Source: JARRPM01 sp963765545 (lineage in GTDB: Bacteria; Pseudomonadota; Gammaproteobacteria; Pseudomonadales; Halieaceae). Taken from it: 64,000 nt of DNA. How positions within the stretch are numbered: the stretch's first letter is position 1; every line of letters begins with the position of its first letter. A program made the translations under genes and the position numbers. The DNA lies in assembly GCA_963765545.1 (NCBI GenBank), contig CAVXWW010000004.1, forward strand, positions 1,054,001 through 1,118,000. The letters are read 5' to 3'. The notes beneath the pieces were generated by a model that searched no databases, was not told where the DNA came from, and saw nothing but the letters and a program-made list of their open reading frames with translations. Of this stretch, positions 16,140 to 24,110 are shown piece after piece.

Positions 16140-17630
16140 ATGAGCGCCATAAAATTTACCGCACGCAAGATTGAGGACGCCCGCAAGGCCGCCAGCCAGT
16201 GTGTGATCCTCCCCATTTACCATCGCAAGAAGCTGTCTCGCGACGCACAGCAGATAGACGATGCCTCGGGGGGCGCGATCAAGGCCGTCATGGCATTGGG
16301 TGACTTCTCCGGAAAATCCGGGGAGAGCACCCTGCTGCCCGGGGTCGCCGGTGCCAAGCGCCTGTTGCTGGTAGGCTGCGGAGACCCGGCATCATTTGAT
16401 CGAGCGGCTGCAAGGGAGTTCACCCGCACCCTCGCCAGGGCTGTTAGCGCGACAAAGGCCGGGGACGCTCTACTGCATGCCGCCGACCTGAAAGTGAAAG
16501 ATGGGAACAATGCCTGGCTACTCGAAGACCTCAGTCGCAAGCTGACCAGTGCAAGCTATCGCTATACCGAGACCCTCTCCAAGCCCAAACCGCCAATGAA
16601 GCTGGCACGTCTGACGGTCAACACGGGTGACAGTCGCCTGGTCAAGGCCGGCCAGAAGGCCCTGGACCGGGGCGCGGCCGTAGGCGTGGGAATCAATGAG
16701 GCGCGCAGGCTGGCAGACCTGCCAGGCAACGTTTGCACCCCTGGCTACCTGGCACAGCAGGCTCGTTCGATGGCACGCGCAAATGCCAAACTGAGCACGA
16801 CGATCCTGGAAGAGAAGAAAATGCGCGAGCTCAAGATGGGTTCGCTGCTGTCTGTCACTGCCGGTACGGACCAGCCCGCAAAAATGATTATCATGAATTA
16901 CAAAGGTGGAAAATCCAACCAGAAACCCTATGTACTGGTGGGCAAGGGCATCACATTTGACAGCGGCGGCATCTCACTCAAGCCAGGCGCCAAAATGGAT
17001 GAAATGAAGTACGACATGGGCGGTGCAGCCAGTGTCTTCGGTACGATGCAGACCGTCCTTGAACTCGGCTTGCCACTGAATGTCGTGGGAATAATCGCAG
17101 CGGCTGAGAATATGCCCAGTGGCGGCGCGACCAAGCCCGGTGATGTGGTTACCAGCATGTCCGGTAAAACGATAGAAGTGCTGAATACCGACGCCGAGGG
17201 GCGACTGGTGCTGTGCGATGCGCTCACTTATGCCGGACGTTTCAAGCCCCAGGCGGTCATTGATATCGCCACTCTCACCGGCGCCTGTGTTGTCGCCCTG
17301 GGATCACACGCTACCGGGCTCTATGCCAACCAGGACAAACTGGCCGAACAACTGCTCTCCGCCGGCGTCGAAAGCCATGACCGCGCCTGGCGCATGCCGC
17401 TGTGGGATGACTACCAGAAACAACTGGACAGCAACTTTGCCGATATGGCGAATATCGGCGGACCCGGCGGAGGCAGTGTCACCGCGGCCTGTTTTCTGGC
17501 GCGTTTCGCCGAGGACTTCCACTGGGCTCACCTTGATATCGCCGGCTCTGCCTGGAACAGCTCGCCCAAGGGTGCTACGGGGCGACCGGTGGGCTTGCTG
17601 ACCCGTTACCTGATGGAGCGCGCTGACTGA
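16140..17630 (+). CDS. pepA: Leucyl aminopeptidase (cytosol aminopeptidase, M17)
   Basis: 496 residues, standard length for PepA, which removes N-terminal residues, preferably Leu, from peptides as a hexameric two-metal enzyme. The C-terminal catalytic domain is clear: VGKGITFDSGGISLKPG carries the first metal-binding Lys and Asp, KYDMGGAASVFG carries a further Asp, and NTDAEGRLVL is the PROSITE signature with metal-binding Asp and Glu and catalytic Arg. In some gammaproteobacteria PepA also binds DNA in plasmid dimer resolution; nothing here shows that. holC and valS follow on the same strand, the usual gammaproteobacterial order pepA-holC-valS. Confidence 0.97.
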   Translation: MSAIKFTARKIEDARKAASQCVILPIYHRKKLSRDAQQIDDASGGAIKAVMALGDFSGKSGESTLLPGVAGAKRLLLVGCGDPASFDRAAAREFTRTLARAVSATKAGDALLHAADLKVKDGNNAWLLEDLSRKLTSASYRYTETLSKPKPPMKLARLTVNTGDSRLVKAGQKALDRGAAVGVGINEARRLADLPGNVCTPGYLAQQARSMARANAKLSTTILEEKKMRELKMGSLLSVTAGTDQPAKMIIMNYKGGKSNQKPYVLVGKGITFDSGGISLKPGAKMDEMKYDMGGAASVFGTMQTVLELGLPLNVVGIIAAAENMPSGGATKPGDVVTSMSGKTIEVLNTDAEGRLVLCDALTYAGRFKPQAVIDIATLTGACVVALGSHATGLYANQDKLAEQLLSAGVESHDRAWRMPLWDDYQKQLDSNFADMANIGGPGGGSVTAACFLARFAEDFHWAHLDIAGSAWNSSPKGATGRPVGLLTRYLMERAD

Positions 17631-17661
17631 TGTCCGCGCGCAGCGCAGGATCACTGCCCAG

Positions 17662-18081
17662 GTGACCAGAGTCGGATTCTATGTCGTGCAGGGAGCGCAG
17701 CAAAGCCAGCGCCTGCAGGTCGCGGTAAGACTGGCCGACAAGGCATTTGCGCAGGGACACAGTATATTTATCAATGCTGCCGATGAAGCGCAGGCCCGAA
17801 CCCTGGATGAGTTGCTGTGGACATATCGCCCCGCCAGCTTCCTCCCCCACAGCCTGCACGGCGAGGAACGCTCGGACGCAATCGCCATAGGCTGGGGCCA
17901 GGAACCGGAAGGCCACAATGATCTGCTGATCAACCTGCAGCTGGCCATTCCAGGGTTTTTCAGCCGCTTCCGTCGGGTTGCCGAGGTTGTCACCCAGGAC
18001 CCCGACAGCCTCGAAGCCCTGCGCCGCTCATGGACGTTCTATAAGGAGCGCGGCTACCAGCTCGAAAAGCATGACCTTTAG
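17662..18081 (+). CDS. holC: DNA polymerase III subunit chi
   Basis: 139 residues. HolC links the clamp loader to single-stranded-DNA-binding protein during replication. Family features include the opening VGFYVVQG, DELLWTYRPASFLPHSL near 51-67, LINLQLAIPGFFSRFRRVAEVV, and the C-terminal RSWTFYKERGYQLEKHDL. The start is GTG at 17662, with an AGGA about 10 nt upstream; no ATG fits. The gene lies 31 nt after pepA and 55 nt before valS, the classical arrangement. Confidence 0.95.
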   Translation: MTRVGFYVVQGAQQSQRLQVAVRLADKAFAQGHSIFINAADEAQARTLDELLWTYRPASFLPHSLHGEERSDAIAIGWGQEPEGHNDLLINLQLAIPGFFSRFRRVAEVVTQDPDSLEALRRSWTFYKERGYQLEKHDL

Positions 18082-18136
18082 CGTATAATCCCTGCCCCTC
18101 AACCCAACCGCCCAAGCCCCAGGGACTCTCATTACA

Positions 18137-20905
18137 ATGGAAAAAACCTTCCAACCCGCCGATATTGAAACCCGCTGGTACCAGGAGTGGGAATCCCGCG
18201 GCTATTTTGCCCCACAGGGCGGCGAACAAGCCTACAGCATCATGATTCCTCCGCCGAACGTGACCGGCAGCCTGCATATGGGTCACGGCTTCCAGGAGGC
18301 GATCATGGACGCCCTGATCCGCTACCACCGCATGTCCGGCTACAACACACTGTGGCAGGTGGGAACAGACCATGCCGGCATCGCTACCCAGATGGTGGTC
18401 GAACGCCAGCTGGAGGCACAGGGGATCAGCCGCCATGACCTGGGCCGGGACAAGTTCGTGGAAAAAGTCTGGCAGTGGAAAGAGGAATCGGGCGGCACTA
18501 TTACCCGCCAGTTGCGCCGCCTCGGTTCATCACTGGACTGGTCCAGGGAGCGTTTCACCATGGACCCCGGTCTGAGCGCTGCTGTGCAGGACGTGTTTAT
18601 CCAGCTTTACCGGGAAGGGCTAATCTACCGCGGCAAGCGACTGGTGAACTGGGACCCTGCCCTGCACACCGCAATTTCAGACCTGGAAGTGGTATCGGAG
18701 GACGAGCAGGGGCATCTCTGGCACTTCCAGTACCCACTGGCCGGCGGTGAGGGCCACCTGACGGTAGCGACCACGCGCCCGGAAACCATGCTGGGGGATA
18801 CCGCCATCGCTGTGCACCCGGATGATGAGCGCTATAGCCACCTGGTGGGCCGCTCGGTGGAGCTACCCCTGACAGGGCGCGAGATTCCCGTCATTGCCGA
18901 TGACCACGTAGACCGGGAATTTGGTACCGGGGTGGTCAAAATCACCCCTGCCCACGACTTCGGTGACTACGATATGGGCCGCCGCCACGGCCTGCCAATG
19001 ATCAATATATTTGATGACGACGCGGCCATCAGTGATGCGGCGCCGCCGCCCTATCGCGGGATGGATCGCTTCGAGGCCCGCAAGCGCGTGGTGGCAGATA
19101 TGGATGCCCTGGGACTACTGGCAAAGGTGGACGATCACACTTTGCGAGTGCCGCGCGGCGACCGCTCCGGCGTGGTAATAGAGCCGTACCTGACCGACCA
19201 GTGGTACGTCGACGCCAGGGAACTGGCAAAACCTGCTATCGCAGCGGTAGAAAACGGCGACATTCAGTTTGTGCCCAAGCAGTGGGAAAACACTTATTTT
19301 GCCTGGATGCGCGACATACAGGACTGGTGCATAAGCCGGCAGCTGTGGTGGGGTCACCGCATTCCCGCCTGGTATGACGCCTCGGGTGATTTTTACGTGG
19401 GTGCCAGCGAGGCTGAAGTTCGCGCCGACAATGCAATACCCGATGACATCGTGCTACGCCAGGACGAGGACGTTCTGGATACCTGGTTTTCCTCAGCCTT
19501 GTGGACATTCTCCACCCTGGGCTGGCCCGAAGAAACCGAAGAACTCGCTACCTTCCACCCCTCTTCAGTACTGGTCACGGGTTTCGATATCATCTTCTTC
19601 TGGGTGGCCAGGATGATTATGATGACCCTGCATTTACGCAAGGAAGTCCCGTTTCACACGGTGTATGTGCACGGCCTTGTGCGCGATGGCGAAGGTCAGA
19701 AAATGTCAAAGTCAAAGGGCAATGTCATCGACCCCATTGACCTGATAGACGGCATAGATCTGGAGAGCCTCGTCAACAAGCGCACAGCGGGCATGATGCA
19801 ACCGCAACTGGCTGCAAAAATTGATAAGGCGACTCGCAAGCAGTTTCCCGAGGGAATTGCCGCTTACGGTACTGACGCCTTGCGCTTTACCTATTACTCG
19901 CTGGCCTCTACCGGGCGCGATATAAAATTCGACATAGGGCGCATCGAGGGCTATCGGAATTTTTGTAACAAGATCTGGAACGCCGCTCGCTATGTACTGA
20001 TGAACTGCGAAAACCAGGACTGTGGTACCGCTGGTGACCAGCCTCTGGAATTGAGTCTTGCAGATCGCTGGATAGCGGGCAGGCTGGAGGAAACAACGGC
20101 ACAGGTCAGCCGGGCGGTTGCGAATTACCGCCTGGATCTGGCCTCGCAGGCCCTTTACGAATTCGTCTGGAACGAGTATTGCGACTGGTATCTTGAACTG
20201 TCAAAACCGGTACTGTGGGACGATAACGCATCCGCGGCGGCCATGCGCGGCACCCGGCATACACTGCTGCAAGTACTGGAGAAAACCCTGCGTTTGTTGC
20301 ATCCATTCATGCCGTTTATCACCGAAGAGATCTGGCAGACTGTCGGCCCACTGGCTGGCAAAACCGGCCCCACAATCATGCTTGAACCCTACCCGCAGGG
20401 CCAGGAGAAAGGCATAGACAGCGTCGCAAACGCAGATATAGAATGGCTAAAAGGCGTGATTATCGGCATTCGCAACATCCGCGGAGAGATGAATATCGCC
20501 CCGGGCAAGGCGCTGCCGGTGCTCTTCAGGAATGGCGACCAGAGCGACAAGACTCGCCTGGAGCAGAACATGCAGTTCCTTACGAAACTGGCGAAACTGG
20601 AAGACATTACCTGGTTACCCGAGGGCGAAGAGGGCCCTTTGTCAGCCACAGCACTGGTTGGGGAACTGGAAATACTGGTGCCGATGGCGGGCCTTATTGA
20701 CCAGGATGCAGAATTAAAACGCCTGGGACGGGAAATTGAAAAGCTGGAAAAAGATCTGGCTCGGTTACAAGGCAAGCTTGGCAATGCATCTTTCGTTGAT
20801 AAAGCACCCGCCGCTGTAGTGGCCAAAGAGCAGGAAAAATTGGAGGCGCAGCAACAGGCGCTGGCAACGTTACAGGAGCAGCGAAGGCACATTGAGCAGC
20901 TGTAA
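18137..20905 (+). CDS. valS: Valyl-tRNA synthetase
   Basis: 922 residues, class I aminoacyl-tRNA synthetase charging tRNA-Val, with editing of misactivated Thr. The HIGH-type motif HMGH is at 47-50 and KMSKS at 522-526. The editing domain between them contains the TTRPETMLGDTA signature. The anticodon-binding domain follows. The last 70 residues form the ValS-specific coiled coil (charged heptads from ELKRLGREIEKLEKDLARL onward). The position after holC is typical. No T-box or other riboswitch is visible in the 55-nt leader. Confidence 0.98.
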   Translation: MEKTFQPADIETRWYQEWESRGYFAPQGGEQAYSIMIPPPNVTGSLHMGHGFQEAIMDALIRYHRMSGYNTLWQVGTDHAGIATQMVVERQLEAQGISRHDLGRDKFVEKVWQWKEESGGTITRQLRRLGSSLDWSRERFTMDPGLSAAVQDVFIQLYREGLIYRGKRLVNWDPALHTAISDLEVVSEDEQGHLWHFQYPLAGGEGHLTVATTRPETMLGDTAIAVHPDDERYSHLVGRSVELPLTGREIPVIADDHVDREFGTGVVKITPAHDFGDYDMGRRHGLPMINIFDDDAAISDAAPPPYRGMDRFEARKRVVADMDALGLLAKVDDHTLRVPRGDRSGVVIEPYLTDQWYVDARELAKPAIAAVENGDIQFVPKQWENTYFAWMRDIQDWCISRQLWWGHRIPAWYDASGDFYVGASEAEVRADNAIPDDIVLRQDEDVLDTWFSSALWTFSTLGWPEETEELATFHPSSVLVTGFDIIFFWVARMIMMTLHLRKEVPFHTVYVHGLVRDGEGQKMSKSKGNVIDPIDLIDGIDLESLVNKRTAGMMQPQLAAKIDKATRKQFPEGIAAYGTDALRFTYYSLASTGRDIKFDIGRIEGYRNFCNKIWNAARYVLMNCENQDCGTAGDQPLELSLADRWIAGRLEETTAQVSRAVANYRLDLASQALYEFVWNEYCDWYLELSKPVLWDDNASAAAMRGTRHTLLQVLEKTLRLLHPFMPFITEEIWQTVGPLAGKTGPTIMLEPYPQGQEKGIDSVANADIEWLKGVIIGIRNIRGEMNIAPGKALPVLFRNGDQSDKTRLEQNMQFLTKLAKLEDITWLPEGEEGPLSATALVGELEILVPMAGLIDQDAELKRLGREIEKLEKDLARLQGKLGNASFVDKAPAAVVAKEQEKLEAQQQALATLQEQRRHIEQL

Positions 20906-20934
20906 CGTCACCTTGATAAAAAGGGATTTCCAGT

Positions 20935-20961
20935 CTCCTCCGGCAGCATGGACCGGCGGAG
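20935..20961 (+). other. Hairpin between valS and the cold-shock gene
   Basis: CTCCTCCGG at 20935-20943 pairs with CCGGCGGAG at 20953-20961 with one mismatch and a 9-nt loop. It is followed by TTAATAAAA, so no real T tract. It could be a weak valS terminator or a structured element in the 5' leader of the cold-shock mRNA, where structure often controls translation. Confidence 0.35.
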
Positions 20962-20998
20962 CTTAATAAAAGCAAAATGAAAGTCCGAGGAAGGTGGT

Positions 20999-21217
20999 AT
21001 GACAGATCGCGTAAGCGGTACGGTTAAATGGTTCAATAACGCCAAGGGATTTGGCTTCATAACCCGACAGGAAAGCGAAGACGACGTATTCGTTCACTTT
21101 CGCTCCATTCAAGGTGACGGCTACCGCACCCTGAATGAGGGGCAGGTGGTGGAGTTCAAACTGGTTGAAGGACCCAAGGGCATGCAGGCCGAGGACGTTA
21201 TGAAACTGGAGCCTTGA
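20999..21217 (+). CDS. Cold-shock protein, CspA family
   Basis: A 72-residue stand-alone cold-shock domain that binds single-stranded RNA and DNA. RNP1 is seen as NAKGFGFITR and RNP2 as DVFVHFRSI; the first strand is GTVKWFN. The ribosome site is strong (AGGAAGGTGG). A second cold-shock-domain gene follows 214 nt later on the same strand, carrying an added membrane segment. Whether this one is cold-induced cannot be told from the sequence. Confidence 0.96.
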   Translation: MTDRVSGTVKWFNNAKGFGFITRQESEDDVFVHFRSIQGDGYRTLNEGQVVEFKLVEGPKGMQAEDVMKLEP

Positions 21218-21431
21218 ACCGGTTCTGAATGGCCCACGGGTCTCGCCAGGAATAACCCATCGATAAAAGCCCGCTTCCCTCCAGTTCAAAAACGGGGCGG
21301 GCCAGTTTCGCAAATCGAATTTGTTGACCTATATTCTCCTTTCCTGCATTTCTATCGGGCCCAATGGTGCTAAACTTGCGCCGCATCCATGCCCCCGCCA
21401 TTCCGGGGCTTAAAACCCTGAGAGGAAATCC

Positions 21432-21893
21432 ATGAGCCTTATTGTCAAAATCATTATCAGTATCGCAGTCGCCGCCGTTGCCACCGCACTCACCACCGTT
21501 TTCGCCGGCGGCGGCCACGCTGCCACGGTGCTGTTTATTGCCTTCTGCGGCGCCACCATTGTCACCACCCTGTTGGTATCACTGCCCGGGAAGACTGCAC
21601 AGCCAGCGACCGCGAAGAAAAAACAGCAGGCCACACCCGCCAAAAGCCAGGCGAAAGCCCAGCCCGCTATAGGCGCCAGTGACGGGACGCGCGAACACGG
21701 CACCGTAAAGTGGTTCAATGTCTCCAAGGGCTTCGGCTTTATCACCAAGGACGATGGCGAAGAAATCTTTGTTCACTTTCGCTCTATACGCGGCGGCGGC
21801 CGGCGCGGACTACGAGACGGCCAGGAAGTCAGTTTCGTCGTTGCGCAAAGCGACAAGGGACCCCAGGCTGAAGACGTTGAGGGCATTGAGTAG
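21432..21893 (+). CDS. Membrane-anchored cold-shock-domain protein
   Basis: 153 residues in three parts. Residues about 4-52 form two hydrophobic segments (LIVKIIISIAVAAVATALTTV, then ATVLFIAFCGATIVTTLLV). Residues 53-87 are a Lys/Ala/Gln-rich linker. Residues about 88-153 are a complete cold-shock domain with GTVKWFNVSKGFGFIT and EEIFVHFRSI. The domain should face the cytoplasm, tethering an RNA-binding domain to the inner membrane. The start has AGAGGAAATCC. The two cold-shock domains here share the KWFN, FVHFRSI and QAEDV phrases, suggesting duplication followed by membrane fusion. Function unknown. Confidence 0.88.
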   Translation: MSLIVKIIISIAVAAVATALTTVFAGGGHAATVLFIAFCGATIVTTLLVSLPGKTAQPATAKKKQQATPAKSQAKAQPAIGASDGTREHGTVKWFNVSKGFGFITKDDGEEIFVHFRSIRGGGRRGLRDGQEVSFVVAQSDKGPQAEDVEGIE

Positions 21894-21930
21894 TGTCGTC
21901 CCTATACCCGCACCTGGATGACAGCGCGCG

Positions 21931-22554
21931 TTGAGTGGTGCGAAGGCGCTGAACGAGCGCTTTTTCGGCGAGGTTATCATACCCACAGGGTCCCATCCCG
22001 GGGTGCGCAAGCTAAAGCGCCAGGGTAACTACCCTTCCATGCACGGCAACAAGCTCTGGAAATCCAGCGCCCTGTTGATAGATTACCTCGAAAAGAATCC
22101 CCCGGAGCATACCGGCACAGTTATTGACGCCGGCTGCGGTTGGGGCGCCTGCGGAATCTGGTGCGCAAAATCGCTGGGGGCAACTGTCACCGCTATGGAT
22201 GCGGACCCGGATGTATTCCCCTTCCTTGATTTAGCGGCATCACTGAACGGTGTCAGCGCCACTTCTTTAGTCTCACGTTTTGAACAACTGAGCACTCGCC
22301 AATTGTCTGAGTTTGACTTACTGGTCGCCGCCGACATCTGTTTCTGGGACGAACTGGTCGATCCGGTTTGCAAGATGGTAGACCGGGCCGTAAGCGCCGG
22401 CGTCAAGCAGATCGTTATCGCCGACCCCGAGCGACCACCTTTTCACAAAATGGCTGCGCGCTGTGTGGATCGCCACTGCGCCGAGATCTTCGATTGGGAA
22501 ACCCGCTCTCCGATAAAGGCCAGGGGTGCAATACTGGTCATACACAACGCCTGA
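21931..22554 (+). CDS. Class I SAM-dependent methyltransferase (protein-lysine/NNMT-like group)
   Basis: 207 residues. Motif I VIDAGCGWGACG (64-75) and the following acidic loop TAMDADPDVFP define a Rossmann-type methyltransferase; LLVAADICFWDE is the post-motif region. The lead WKSSALLIDYL before motif I is typical of the METTL20/21-like lysine methyltransferases, so a protein substrate is possible. The start is TTG 21931, since no ATG is in frame near the N-terminus. It is 37 nt after the membrane cold-shock gene and convergent with the next gene. Substrate unknown. Confidence 0.8.
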   Translation: MSGAKALNERFFGEVIIPTGSHPGVRKLKRQGNYPSMHGNKLWKSSALLIDYLEKNPPEHTGTVIDAGCGWGACGIWCAKSLGATVTAMDADPDVFPFLDLAASLNGVSATSLVSRFEQLSTRQLSEFDLLVAADICFWDELVDPVCKMVDRAVSAGVKQIVIADPERPPFHKMAARCVDRHCAEIFDWETRSPIKARGAILVIHNA

Positions 22555-22562
22555 GCAATCGC

Positions 22563-23891
22563 TCATTCCAGCACCTCGTAATCCCGCTGCAGTTGTAGTT
22601 CCGGCTCCGGTTTGCCGTTGACCATGCGCGGCCTGAAGCGGGTCTGCGCGAGGTTGCGCCGCACCCTGCCAACCTTGCTGTCATCGACACCCGACACCGC
22701 GATCGTTTCAATATTATCAGCCCGTCCGCTGGCGGAAACATCGTATCGAGCCTGCACAACCAGCGGGTCGGGTACCAGCGCCACTTCACGCGGTTGCCAG
22801 AAAGCGCCATTCGCGGGCAGCTCTACAGGATGCCCCAGCCACTGTTTTAGCAGCCTCTCCTCGCCGGCTTCTCGTAACAGGGTGTCGACTCTTTCGTAGG
22901 CCACCAACGCTTCGTCCCTGCGATCGTTCCACTGGTTCCAATCCGCCAGCTCCAGCCAGGCGGCGGCATTCTCCTCGACAGCCGAAGGCGGCGTCCGACT
23001 GATCAGCTCCTCCAGCAACTGTCGACCATATTTGACCGCATTGCGCTGGTAGGTTTCCAGGCGGCGCTGGCTGGTGTCCTGCTCATCCCATGCGGTGGGA
23101 GTGGCGAATTGTGAGTTCACGCTGATCGTTTCCGCCCGCGGTTCGTACTTGCTCTGCAGCAGGTACAGATTGCGCAACTGGCTCAGGACAAGGCCACGAT
23201 AGCTGCCCAGGTCTACTGCCGGATCCGCAGCCGCGCTGCGCAATATCCGGTCGTTGAGCGCGTACAGGTTCAGCAGGCGCTCGGTGTCACGCTCATCCAG
23301 CTCCAGGCGCAGGGCCTCGCGCTGCCAACGCAGGTACTCCAGGGCTGCACCCAGGCGCAGCGTTGTATGCGGTGGCTGCCCACTCCCGTACAACCTGAAA
23401 AAATAGTCATACCGTGCATCGAGTTCAGCCAGGTTGCCAGTCATGCGATAGGTCTCGAACAATTCCCGCAAAATAGGGACCTGTCTTTCACTATAGAGGC
23501 CATCGTTGATGCGAACGACATGCAAGGCCCGCTGATACGCCTGCTGGGCCTGCACCACATCACCGCTGCGGCGATGCAGGCGTGCCAGGTCAGCCAGCGG
23601 TTCCGACAGGGTATCCGCGTAAGGCCCACCCTGGGTTTCCAGCCGGCTTAGCTGGGCCTGGAAACTCGCATTGTCCTGCACTACAGACGCCGCATCGGGT
23701 TCTGTCACAGGTGTGACGACACCGGCATCGGGCCAACGCTCATCGAGCCTGACAAAGTATTCCCCGTAGGGCGTTGGCTTGCCTGCCAGGGCAAACTGCG
23801 ACAGGAAAAAACAGGAACATATGAAGATGGTTGTTTTCACCCGCGCGGATACCGAGGGATTAGAAGGCCAATTATTCAGCTTACCCATCAT
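22563..23891 (-). CDS. Exported protein with TPR-like repeats and TonB-like C-terminal domain
   Basis: 442 residues. A signal peptide occupies residues about 18-36 (TTIFICSCFFLSQFALA). Residues 60-140 look like TPR-type helical repeats (DLARLHRRSGDVVQAQQAYQRAL). The last 85 residues resemble a TonB C-terminal fold (PLVVQARYDVSASGRADNI, then LAQTRFRPRMVNGKPEP). It should be periplasmic; it lacks the Pro-rich spacer and membrane anchor of a true TonB. Similar proteins are common in marine gammaproteobacteria, with no assigned role. It is divergent from the WS/DGAT gene. Confidence 0.72.
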   Translation of the reverse strand: MMGKLNNWPSNPSVSARVKTTIFICSCFFLSQFALAGKPTPYGEYFVRLDERWPDAGVVTPVTEPDAASVVQDNASFQAQLSRLETQGGPYADTLSEPLADLARLHRRSGDVVQAQQAYQRALHVVRINDGLYSERQVPILRELFETYRMTGNLAELDARYDYFFRLYGSGQPPHTTLRLGAALEYLRWQREALRLELDERDTERLLNLYALNDRILRSAAADPAVDLGSYRGLVLSQLRNLYLLQSKYEPRAETISVNSQFATPTAWDEQDTSQRRLETYQRNAVKYGRQLLEELISRTPPSAVEENAAAWLELADWNQWNDRRDEALVAYERVDTLLREAGEERLLKQWLGHPVELPANGAFWQPREVALVPDPLVVQARYDVSASGRADNIETIAVSGVDDSKVGRVRRNLAQTRFRPRMVNGKPEPELQLQRDYEVLE

Positions 23892-24110
23892 TTACTGACC
23901 ACATCGTATAGCGGATAACCGCCGGAAAATGATATAACGGCTGACTGTTCTATCAACTTATAGCGTCCCAACATGCCATGCGTAAGCGTTTCCTGCAAGG
24001 CTGGTGAGAGGGCTCGCGCGACAGCCTGAGGCTGCCGGATGCTCGCCATCAAACTGGACGCACAGACCGACACTTTCACCAGGGACTCGCCAGTCGAGCT
24101 GAAGGATGAC

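Noticed and set aside
21322..21352. TTGACC with a following TATATT as a promoter for the membrane cold-shock gene
   Set aside because: The two elements touch each other rather than being 16-18 nt apart, and no other -10 fits.
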